Origin: Asterionellopsis glacialis | Taxonomy: Eukaryota; Bacillariophyta; Plagiogrammaphyceae; Rhaphoneidales; Asterionellopsidaceae | Assembly: GCA_014885115.2 (NCBI GenBank) | Contig: WKLE02003840.1 | Span: forward strand, 1-10,642 | Reading direction: 5' to 3' | DNA length: 10,642 nucleotides | Shown here: positions 1 to 8,817 of the stretch, piece after piece | Numbering within the stretch: the first letter of the stretch is position 1 | Layout: each line of letters begins with the position of its first letter | Made by a program: the position numbers and the translations under genes | Notes under the pieces: generated by a model | Told to the model about the DNA's origin: nothing | The model's input: the letters and a program-made list of their open reading frames with translations, nothing else | The model's database searches: none

Positions 1-533
1 GCAAAAACCAGTGTTCAAAAAGTAGACATGATTTTTTTGGTCATGCCTAGAGGAAAGAAGAGTTTTTTTTGTTTAAAATCACTCCCATTATCCTTCTTTT
101 CTACTATAATATTTCTTATATATTAAATATGTGTATTATTTCATGTCTGTAAATTGAACCTTGTCCCGAACACTCCCACCCCCTGACGTTCGACTCCTAG
201 TCGTTCCGCTTACACCCCCCGGAAAAAGGAAAATCCCTGCGTTGCTTTTTTCGAAAAAAAAGCAACACAAAAGCAGACAGACTTTGAGACTCGACAAGAC
301 TAACTGGGCATGCTCTCTACTACTGCAGCTCTGGCAAGACTTGACACTGCCAAACTCCGAACTCCAGAACAAGGAGAGATGCGATGAGCACACACACCGT
401 TACTATCGCAACAGACTCAAACCAACGATACCAAGATACCTTTTACATTTCATACATATTGTAATTCATATACTGGTGTAGTTACCTCTCCCTTTTCATT
501 GTGATATATATAAAGTTTGAGAGAAACAACATC
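1..533. other. upstream region of VPS41, no supportable gene
   Basis: This is the 5' flank of the VPS41 gene. Two open frames cross it (136-393 on the minus strand, 161-481 on the plus strand), but they open with GTG and TTG rather than ATG and their translations look like nothing recognisable, so I do not call them. An AT-rich palindrome lies at 242-265. A TATATATAAA-like string at 503-514 is only about 20 nt before the start codon, which is too close to be an ordinary TATA box for this ATG. The transcription start cannot be placed from the sequence. Confidence 0.5.
242..265. repeat. near-perfect AT-rich inverted repeat (hairpin)
   Basis: TTGC, then a run of T, a central CG, a run of A, and GCAA. 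The arms pair almost completely; the A run is two bases longer than the T run. It lies about 270 bp upstream of the VPS41 start codon. It could form a stem-loop in RNA or a cruciform in DNA. No function can be assigned, and slippage of homopolymer runs is enough to explain it. Confidence 0.6.
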
Positions 534-1696
534 ATGTCGTCGTCGTTGTCGAATCAAAATCAAAACGATAAAGATACGACAACACAACAAAGTACGACGG
601 CAGCGGACAAGACCAACAATCAAGAGGATACGGATGAAAATCATAGCATTCAAGATCCAGCAAGATTAATTTTAGATGGAGATTATGAAGCAGATAATCA
701 GCAAGAGAATGATGGTTCCTTTAAATCCGATCCTGATGTTGTAGCAGCTCTTGTATCGTTAGGTGCTTCCATGGCTGCTGTAGATGTAGCAGCTTCACCT
801 GTTGAATCCTCCTTCTCGAAAAAGAAGCAACAACAGCAGCAGCAGGAACAAGAGTTAAACGAAATCTCACATCCTACTTTTAGTAGAATAAAAGATGAGG
901 ATACCATTCAATTAGAACCAACAAAAGATGACAATGATGGTGATGATAATCATACGGGTGACATGGAAAGTGACAAAGAGAAACAACAACCACAGGAACA
1001 GACAAAAGAAGAAGAAGAAGTTAAAGATAAAGTAACACTACTTGAAGAACCAGCAGTTGTCGTTGTGGCAGTCGATGATGAGACGACATTAAAGGTTCCT
1101 CCTCCTCATGATCACCATCAAGAAGAAGAAGACAACGAATTTGAGGATTCGGTAGTTGTGGAGGATGATGCTAGAAATGAACAACAAGAAGAAGTTTGTG
1201 CAATCATCGAAGATTCCGTAATTGTCGAAGAAGAATCAGGTCAGCAGAATGAACAAGAAGAAGTTTGTGCAGTCATTGATGAACCTGTTGTTGTTATTGA
1301 AGATTCCATAATGAATCATACGAATGATGATGATGAAGTTTGTGCAGTCATTGAAGAATCATCACCATCATCATCATCACCACCAGTGGTAGTCATGGAT
1401 GATTATGATGATAGAAAAGAAGAAGAAGTACTGGCAGTAGAAGAAACAAAGGAAGCCGATGACGACGACAACGATGATTTAGTCGAAATGAACAATGATT
1501 CAAAAGAATCAAGCCGATTGAATGAGGACTACGATGAAGCATACGAGACTGAAAAGCATACTAACAGAACAGAGAAAAAATTCTCCAACACACCTAGTAG
1601 TAGCATTGACGAAAAAGATGATGAACCATCACCACCAGAGAATTTGAAAAAAGCGGAAATGCAAGAATTTGATAATACTTTGAATCATCATGATCC

Positions 1697-1736
<40 letters not shown>

Positions 1737-4700
1737 AAACATCAAGAGGAGGGAAAAGAAAAAGAAGAACCATCAGCAGCAGCAGGAGATGAAGAAACAA
1801 CTTTAGATGAGGAAGATGACGACGACGAGGATGATTATGATTATGAGAACGACGACGACGACGACGAAGAAGATCCTATGCCATTATTCAAATATTCACG
1901 ATTACTTGGTTCATTACCTCGATTACCTAAAAATGTTGTAGGAAATACAGAAAGTATGAATGCATTTTCATCTGCATTGACATGCGCGGCCTTGGGTAGA
2001 GTTGTTTTGTTACCTGAAGCTAGTGCTGGTACAGATGCACCGGGGGGGACTACTTCTGCAACTGCTGCATCGTCTACAACAACAACCACAAGTGCATCTA
2101 CGTCATCCACAACACAACCATCATCCACAAACAGCAACAACAATAATAATGGTGGTAGTGGAGGACCAAATGGATCTAGTAGAAATACAGATGCATCCCT
2201 CTTGCGACAACATTTCATTTTTGCAATGGGATTTGAAAATGGTCAAGTTCATTTAATTGATGCGGATGGGAATGCTATTGTACCCAAAGAACAATTAATC
2301 ATCAAGGAATGGTCTATATCATATCAAAATTCAACCCAGAAACAAAAGAGAGCTATTGTTGATCTTTGTTTTGATGCGAGTGGGACACATTTAGCAGCTA
2401 TTAATGCAAGCGGTACTTGTGCGGTATGGGAATTTAATTGGATCTCATCATCGGATAAGAATACTGCCTCGACCAGCACTACGATATCAGGATCTAATGA
2501 TGGTAATATGTTAAGTTTCTTGGGGATGAGTACCGGTGGTGGTAGTGGCGGCGGCAGTAGCTCATCAGCCACAAATACCAACGATCAAACACAATCATCA
2601 TCATCATCGTCTGCCATGATCAGATCAACATCAGTTCAAGTATCACGAATAACCTATCCTTCATCTCTTGGTACACCAGTGTGTCTCGCTATCGATCCAT
2701 CGTATAAACGTCGTCGTGAAAAAGCTGTATTGGTTGGTTTTAATGATGGACGACTTATATTAACCAAGAAAGGCTTTTTCAATCGACGGAATGATGCCAT
2801 CATTTATCAAGGATCCGCAGGTGCTATACAGGGTTTGGCATGGAGAGGGCAGTTGGTAGCCTGGGCAGACGGAGCAGGATTGAGATTATTTGATGTTGAA
2901 ACCATGTCACGTATTGCTACGATTGATAGACCATCAGGAGCACGTGTATCACTGTACCCAGCATTGTCATCACTCAAACCTACTATTCACTTTGAAACAT
3001 CACATGAATTACTGTGTGCTTGGGGTGATTGTGTTTTATGTATATCCATTAAGGAACAAACTGTACCAGCACGTGGTAGTACAGCAGCAGCCGGTAGTGG
3101 GAATCCAGACCAAGTCGTGAGGAAACGTCATGTAGAGTGTACCATGGCATGGGAACTTGATTGTGTTGCTTGTGGAGTAGCACCCTTGGATGAAGAACAT
3201 ATTGTGATTCTTGGTTTAGTCATTCCAGAAACTCAAGATGATGACGAAGGCACCTCATCTGAAGAACAACAACGAGTAAGCTTGATGCCCGCATCGTCCC
3301 AAACACCTGGTGTAAATTTGGAAGTTCAAGTAATTTCTCGATCCTTGGGGACCGTACAACATTCAGATCAGTTACCACTCTTGAAGATACCAGGTAGTGC
3401 GAATATGGCAGAGGCAGGTGCTGGTTATACATTACTTTCAAGCTTTGTTTTACCACGAATGGATGATACAATCGAGGCAGAAGAAGAAAGTTATTTACAG
3501 CCAGAACAGCAAGATTTTGAATTTCATATGACCCTGTTTAGTGGTAATGAAACACCAACTGCCTTCAAGGATCCTCACCTCAAATGGAACATGTCAGAAC
3601 TATCCTTTGATGATGAGAAGGATGGCGATCATGACGACAAAAAGGACGAGACAAAGGGAGCAGAAGTGAGCGCAAAGGATGACGAAAAGGAGAACGATGA
3701 TGATAGTGATTCGCAAAGTGTGGACAGCGAAGACTACAGTTTTCTCTTTCGACCCCCCAAAGCCAACGTTCGCACAAGTACTAGTAGGAGCACGGATATC
3801 TTGCCACCAATTATGATGGTTGCGTCATTTTCAGATGCTGTGATTGCCCGTACTCGTGACATTGATGATGCTGTGGATCATGCCTTTTCTTGCGGTAAAA
3901 AAGCCTTGGCTCTGAAACGTGGACTGCAATACAAACGTGAGCTTCGTCGGTATGATATCGACGATTTGACTAACGAATATCTTGATGCTTTGTTGCGGCG
4001 AAATTCAGCTGACGACGAGGACGAGGAAAACAAGAAGGAGGAAGACGAAGAAGATGCACCCACCGAAAGTGTCAGTATCAGACGAGTCCGCCTTGCGACA
4101 AGAGCCCTGCCAATTCTACTTGGTGGAAATGTTCCTGCATGGGTCAGATGGATTTCCATCTTTTCGGATTATCCAGGAGCACTCTTTGTTTTGAAAGATT
4201 ATGTGCCTGTCCGAGGTAAGACATTCAGTAGCTCTCTTTTGTCTTCATATCAAATCGGTTTTCCTCACTTTGGCTCTTGTTCATCGTTTTGGTGTTTATA
4301 TAGATCCGAAGTTGCCACCACATGTTTACGAAAGAATGTTAGAAAAGATGCTGCTCGAGGTTGAAAGTATGATTACTCCAGACCTGAAAGATGATCTAGA
4401 ATCCTTACGTTTATACCAAGAAGCCAAAGACCATTTTTTAAATGCTTTGGTCGCTTGGGGTTCGAGTCATACGATCCGTGAGCACATCAAATATTACTCT
4501 TACCAAGATGGTGGGCATCGACGGAAGCGACGACTTGGTGTAGGTGAATCCATTCCACACCCACGGCTGGCACCAACCGAGCAGGGTCTGGTACGACGGA
4601 TGAGCCAGACAGCAGCGGGTTATCTAATGCGTGGGGCGCCACTGTTGCTACCACCAACTCCAGGTAATGTACCTTTGCTAGATGCAGAGGATGACTCACT

Positions 4701-6652
4701 ATACGACGTTGACATGGTTCTCTCAGGGTTCTCATCGCTAGTACCGATGCTCCTGCCACCAGAAGAGAAAATTGGTATGGAAGATATAGCCCCGGAAAAG
4801 ACAAATACTCACGTGGCTCTCGAAGCTCTAGCAGAGTTGTACATTGCAAAACATATGTATGAACGGGCGTTACAATGCTATTTGATTATTGGATCAATGC
4901 ATTCTGAATACGATATGTCTGATGTTATCAAAGATGCCATCTCCCTTGTAAACAGCAGCAGTGCGGGAGACAAGGATAAGGGCGACAAACAATCACCTGT
5001 TCAACACCGTCAATACATTAATGTGATTGCGCTTATTGAATATCGAACTTTGCATCGTTGTCTTTTGGAGGAAGAATTCATTTCACAAGAACAACAACTT
5101 GGATCGTCTTCGTATCAAGCGCTCTCCCCACCATTGATTGCCTTTATTGGTTTAATTGGACTTGATTCAGCTGCTGAATTCCTCATGGAACATTGTGCTC
5201 CAGCCGTACCGACACCAACACGTAGCAGTGGTACTCCTGGGGGTACTTTGTTCTTCAATCATTCCTCGAAATCTTCGACGACTCTTCCTATTAATCTTGT
5301 CGCTAATGGGTTACGTTCGAAACCTGAACTGTTACATTGGTACCTTGATTTGATGTTCAAACGTAAACCAGAACTCTATGTCAAATTTACTAATACCTTC
5401 GTCCCACCGGCAGAAATTCGTGAATTGCATCGAACTCATTTGGATCTTTATGTGGAATATGCGAATGAATTTGAAGATTCTGCCAAATTTTTGTCTACCA
5501 TGAAGTCCAGTAGTACTGCCGAAGAAATGGAAACACCGCTATTGAAATTTTTGAAGGTATGTGATTGTTTTTTTTAAGTCCCTTGCTCTCCTTCTACATT
5601 ACTTGTTCGTGCGTGAGCCTCTTTGCCTGACACGACTGTGCGTCATATTCTATCTCTAGGCTCTTCTCCCATTAGGAGGTGTCCGTCCTGATGATGTGAA
5701 ACGGTTGTTGGAATCCAAGCGTGCCGGGAAAGACGGTGGCCTTCTTGAAATTCTGGAACGGCGGAATGAAAACAACACACAAGTTAAATTTCCACATATG
5801 TTTGCTTTAGAGTTGGCTTACATTATGGAACATTTTAGAAAGGAAGACGAAGTAGTAGACAACCAAATGGTTGATGGCGCAGAAGGAGGCACTGCACGAG
5901 AATTAGAAGCAAAACAGATCCTCATGTTGTATTTGGAAGGTGCGAAATCTCTACCACAAGCAGTATTCTATGCTCAACGAAATACAGATCATTCATCACA
6001 GTTATGGGAGATATTGGTAGACCACTGCTTGCGCAATCAAGCACCACCAACTCCCTCTCGTCGACGTCGAAAGGCGTCGTCGGAGTCCACCGACACATCT
6101 GGAACATTGTTTGGGTCACTTTTAGAAGCAGCCGCACAAAGTGGTGCAGATTTGGCACGCTTAGTTAAGGAAATACCTCAAGGTATGCCCGTGGAAGGTC
6201 TCCGTCCACGATTGGTAGGAGCTGTAGCTGATTATCGTTGGAAATTACAAATGCATCAAGCATCAGCTGAAATTTTATCCACCGACAAGGTAGCATTGTT
6301 ACGAGAACTAAATAATCGTACACGCCGTGGAATGAGGTTTCATCAACAACAAGTACCCAGAGGCAATAACCAGATCGAGGACGAGAAAAAGATTGGTGAA
6401 GGTGATAGACAGAAGGAAGGTCGTGGTGGGTCTCCGATAATGTGGTTAGCCAAATCAACATCCCCGAAAAGTAGTCCCAGTAGAAAACAGCAAGAAGAAG
6501 AATCGAAAATACAATTTCATTTCGACCATGAGACTCCTCCTCCTACTTCTCAGGAAACATCATCACCATCTGACTCTAAGCAGACAGTATTGCGACGTCC
6601 AGTTGAGCGGGTACCTCCGAATCGTACGCCGTTTTCACTACCTGTACGGTAG
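534..6652 (+). CDS. VPS41: VPS41 homologue, HOPS complex subunit (3 exons, 1975 aa)
   Basis: Join 534-4215, 4304-5556, 5660-6652. VPS41 is the HOPS subunit that tethers late endosomes and vacuoles/lysosomes before SNARE-driven fusion. Residues 1-447 are an acidic, Gln-rich, probably disordered extension. The VPS41 propeller starts near residue 448 (PMPLFKYSRLLGSLPR) and continues through GFENGQVHLIDADGN (about 563-580), KAVLVGFNDGRLIL and GLAWRGQLVAWADGAGLRLFD (about 760-790). The alpha-solenoid starts near residue 1090 and includes AWVRW, DPKLPPHVYE across intron 1, ALAELYIAKHMYERALQCYL (about 1400) and, in exon 3, LWEILVDHCL and GLRPRLVGAVADYRWKLQ. These match family segments as I remember them. 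ATG 534 is the first in-frame ATG, has A at -3, and the upstream GTG 501 is unlikely. Known family members are about 850-1000 residues; this one is doubled by low-complexity insertions. It ends without the usual Cys/His RING-H2 domain. Confidence 0.95.
1191..1351 (+). repeat. three in-frame degenerate repeats encoding EVCA(I/V)IE/D
   Basis: The string GAAGTTTGTGCA(A/G)TCAT recurs at 1191, 1260 and 1335, spaced 69 and 75 nt, both multiples of three. The encoded peptides are EVCAIIEDSVIVEEE (residue 220 on), EVCAVIDEPVVVIEDS (243 on) and EVCAVIEESS (268 on). A weaker fourth version, EEVLAVEE, follows. This is an internal duplication within the disordered acidic extension of VPS41. Confidence 0.85.
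1698..1736 (+). repeat. CAA trinucleotide run encoding 13 glutamines
   Basis: Thirteen consecutive CAA codons encode Gln 389-401 in the N-terminal extension of VPS41. The codon run is pure, so the tract is expected to vary in length between alleles. Shorter CAA/CAG-rich patches occur near 827-850. Confidence 0.97.
4216..4303 (+). other. VPS41 intron 1 (88 nt, phase 1)
   Basis: Donor GTAAGA follows CCGAG, and the acceptor is GTTTATATAG. Splicing joins G from exon 1 with AT from exon 2 to give Asp and produces YVPVRDPKLPPHVYE, which agrees with the VPS41 solenoid pattern (a Tyr-x-Pro...Asp-Pro-x-Leu stretch followed by a Tyr-Glu helix). Without splicing, the exon 1 frame runs to a stop at 4364 and loses the homology, so the intron is well supported. 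Confidence 0.95.
5557..5659 (+). other. VPS41 intron 2 (103 nt, phase 0)
   Basis: Donor GTATGT follows TTGAAG, and the acceptor is TATCTCTAG. Splicing in phase 0 gives LLKFLK-ALLPLGGVRPDDVKRL. A second AG at 5674-5675 would put exon 3 out of frame, so 5659 is the end of the intron. Read-through would stop at 5577. Confidence 0.93.
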
Positions 6653-6778
6653 GTACACGGAGCAATAAGAAATATCAGATTGTAAAGAATCAATTCTGTA
6701 GTAAACAGTTTTGAAAGAAACGTTTTTGTCTTCAAATTTACTAAACATTATGTGTTGTGTAGAGATGCTAAGAATTGT
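6653..6778. other. convergent intergenic gap with 3' ends of both genes
   Basis: VPS41 (plus) ends at 6652 and the next gene (minus) ends at 6779, leaving 126 bp for two 3' ends. The transcripts therefore probably overlap in antisense. No clear AATAAA signal is visible on the plus strand; CAATAAG at about 6664 is the nearest match. No gene fits here. Confidence 0.6.
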
Positions 6779-8026
6779 TCATTGGTTCGCTTCCCTGTGT
6801 CCTTCGAGTCTAGCAGAACGATTGGAATGCCGAGACCCGTTAGATTCTTCAGTTTGTACAGCATGATTATCACCACTATTGCTACTGATACTGCTACTGC
6901 TACCGGAACGAAAACTCTCATCGACTTGTGGTAGTGCTGCTGCTGCTGTTGTTGTTGTTGCTGACGACGACACCATGGCCACTTGGTGTATTCCTTGTGA
7001 AACTTCAATAAATTTGGATGTAGACATGTTACGTAAGCGTCGTTCCACTTCCACAATTCCCTTTGTCCGTCTTGTTCTACCACTACGACTTAATGGTGAT
7101 GTCTCTTCCTTGTCAAGTGAATATAATAAATTATCCCATGTTGCTACAAATGCACCATGCCAAAATATTGGTGCCAAGATAGGTTGTCCTTCTTGCTCTG
7201 ATGGAGGAGGAGGAGGACCAGTAGAAATACTCGTGGTTATGGAATTTGACAACATTGTGGTAGTTGATGATAAAGTGTTTTTGTTAGTGGTTCTTGTCTC
7301 AGATGATGGGGCTGATGGTTCTGGTGATATTTCAGCTGTGCTTGATACCTCGTTACTACTCATTATGAGATTATCTTTCTCTGGTGAAATAATCGTAGAA
7401 GAAGATTGGTCTTGTTCTGTAGTTGTTTCTGTTGTTGTTCTTTGTTTATCACCATCATTGCCACCATTGTCGGATCCTCCGTTACTAATTAAGGCCTCTT
7501 TGGTTTCTCGTACATTGTAACAGTGACGCAAACGTAATCTTGGCTCAGTTTGATCAATGGAGCGATAAAGAGATGAAGATGTTCCAGAGCTACGCAATGA
7601 AATTGGTTCCGTTGTAGCTGTGTTGGAAGTAGAAAAATTATCATCTTGTTGAATGGACGATGCCGCTACTGTCGTTGTGAGGAAATTGCTGTATTTTAAA
7701 TGGCGATTGGAATCAGATTTTGTCTTTTTACCACCAAGTTGGAGAAGGGATAACAATATACTAGGGCATGATTTCGACTTCGACTTTGAATTCGACTTTG
7801 ATTTCGACTTTGATTTCGACTTTGATTTCGATTTTGACTTTGAATTTGATTTCGATGTTTTGGAACTTGTTTTTTGCTTTTTCGTTCTGATCATCTTCGT
7901 TTCGGCCGCATGTAAATGAATGCCATTCTTCGCATCTAAGGATACAACTTTCACAAGTATATCATGAGTAGGGTTTGTTCCCTCCATCCCGATCTTTTGT
8001 TGTCGATAATCTGAAGTACTTGTCAT
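6779..8026 (-). CDS. hypothetical Ser/Thr-rich protein with Ser-Lys repeat (415 aa)
   Basis: I do not recognise this protein. It is a single open frame from ATG 8024-8026 (A at -3, with an in-frame TAA upstream) to TGA 6779-6781. The N-terminal 57 residues are non-repetitive and basic at the end (KMIRTKKQK). A Ser-Lys dipeptide run follows at about 58-86, then Ser/Thr/Asn/Gln-rich sequence. Five prolines at 271-275 precede the most ordered-looking stretch, PILAPIFWHGAFVATWDNLL (about 282-301). A charged segment (GRTRRTKGIVEVERRLRN, about 317-333) and a Ser-rich tail follow. There is no signal peptide or membrane segment in this frame. The overlapping plus-strand frames look like shadows, because this frame has mixed charge, tryptophans and a proper ATG. 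A nuclear or RNA-associated role would fit the basic Ser-Lys region, but that is a guess. An upstream non-coding exon is possible. Confidence 0.65.
   Translation of the reverse strand: MTSTSDYRQQKIGMEGTNPTHDILVKVVSLDAKNGIHLHAAETKMIRTKKQKTSSKTSKSNSKSKSKSKSKSKSKSKSNSKSKSKSCPSILLSLLQLGGKKTKSDSNRHLKYSNFLTTTVAASSIQQDDNFSTSNTATTEPISLRSSGTSSSLYRSIDQTEPRLRLRHCYNVRETKEALISNGGSDNGGNDGDKQRTTTETTTEQDQSSSTIISPEKDNLIMSSNEVSSTAEISPEPSAPSSETRTTNKNTLSSTTTMLSNSITTSISTGPPPPPSEQEGQPILAPIFWHGAFVATWDNLLYSLDKEETSPLSRSGRTRRTKGIVEVERRLRNMSTSKFIEVSQGIHQVAMVSSSATTTTAAAALPQVDESFRSGSSSSISSNSGDNHAVQTEESNGSRHSNRSARLEGHREANQ
7771..7856 (-). repeat. 6/12-bp tandem repeat encoding (Ser-Lys)n
   Basis: On the plus strand the unit is GATTTCGACTTT with small variants (GAA for GAT, TTCGAT for TTCGAC). 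Read on the minus strand it gives alternating TCG/TCA/TCT-type Ser codons and AAA/AAG Lys codons. Two Asn interrupt the run (SKSNSK). The alternating synonymous codons show a 12-bp expansion unit inside a 6-bp peptide period. Confidence 0.9.
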
Positions 8027-8256
8027 TGTAGTACTGATCGCTGATGATGATTGAAGGGGTTATGTCTTCTTTAAAATGATGATGTATGGCACTAGAGTAG
8101 CACACCACCTGTATCTGTTCTCATTCGCGATTTCTCTGAATATAACCAAATACAAAAAATAGTGAAAAAAGGAATATGTTGTGTTCAACATGTACATAAG
8201 TTTTGATTTTTCACATTTCTGGACTTATTGTAATCTAATCTAGGACCAAGGCGTCT

Positions 8257-8294
8257 GTATAACATAGCAGTACAAGTACTCGTACACTACAATG
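8257..8294 (+). repeat. left arm of imperfect inverted-repeat pair
   Basis: This arm contains GTACAAGTAC (8270-8279), whose exact reverse complement is at 9983-9992. Similarity continues inward (TCGTACACTACAATG against CGTAACACTGAATG) and outward (GTATAACATAG against GTAAATAATAG, 8 of 11). About 30 of 38 aligned positions match once small gaps are allowed. It may be a terminal inverted repeat; no target-site duplication is visible. Confidence 0.4.
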
Positions 8295-8817
8295 CCCTAT
8301 TTGGAAGTTTCTGGCATTAAATAAATATTCAGGAAGTATTCACGAATCGCGTCATCGACGGAAACAGCGTATCTAAGGATAAGATCTGAAGAAATTTCTT
8401 TGATTTTTTTTGGATCGTGAAGAAGTCACATTATTCTTATTGGGATTTCTTCTCTACTGAAAAATATCATTATTCTGCGTCATCCCCACGTCATTTTGGA
8501 GAACTTTCATCGATAATAACATGTCTAATAAATCTAAAGAAGTTTCCTGCGTCTTAAGAAGCTGGAGCTTGAACTTTTAAAAAACTTTCTATTTTTCCGT
8601 TCATATTGGTATGTCATACATATTCACAAGACAAAAAGGTCATGACTTTTCTTGAAATGTAAGCCTCATTCCAATCTGTCGCTTTCTTGTTCCCACACAA
8701 TGCCTATGTAACTCATAATTTCAAAATTCAAGATATTTGCTTGGGAATCGTGGGTATTGTTGCTCCTGTTGAAATTGTTGCTTGTTGCCTACCGCCACCA
8801 TTATTTGTAAGCTATTT

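Noticed and set aside
184..189. TGACGT, resembling a diatom CO2/cAMP-response element core, also at 8918-8923 and as ACGTCA at 8488-8493.
   Set aside because: Several copies of a 6-mer are expected by chance in 10.6 kb, and none has a paired spacing or a sensible promoter position.
136..481. Two overlapping open frames upstream of VPS41 (minus 136-393, plus 161-481).
   Set aside because: They begin with GTG and TTG, not ATG, and the translations have no recognisable feature.
503..514. TATATATAAA as a TATA box for VPS41.
   Set aside because: It lies only about 20 nt before the ATG, so transcription would start at or after the start codon.
501..533. N-terminal extension of VPS41 starting at 501.
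   Set aside because: Position 501 is GTG. The first in-frame ATG is 534 and has a purine at -3.
6649..6934. Alternative splice removing the VPS41 stop: donor GTAGGT at 6649, acceptor TGTGTAG ending at 6762, frame open to 6934.
   Set aside because: The extension lies antisense to the neighbouring coding region, contains no RING-type Cys/His pattern and shows no VPS41 similarity. It remains testable by RNA-seq.
6748..7083. Minus-strand 111-codon frame with polyQ and a Val/Ala/Ile-rich membrane-like segment.
   Set aside because: It is a shadow of the Ser-rich 415-codon frame. The hydrophobic run comes from reading AGT/AGC Ser codons out of frame.
6879..7520. Plus-strand 213-codon frame with Cys and Val runs.
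   Set aside because: It is the antisense shadow of the 415-residue gene; its Val-rich runs mirror Asn/Thr/Ser codons on the other strand.
7653..7919. Plus-strand frame with an alternating Asp-Phe run.
   Set aside because: This is the antisense reading of the Ser-Lys repeat; the surrounding sequence favours the minus-strand frame.
8042..8139. C/D-box snoRNA candidate (ATGATGA near 8044, CTGA at 8136-8139).
   Set aside because: No terminal stem pairs the ends, and ATGATGA strings are common in this sequence.
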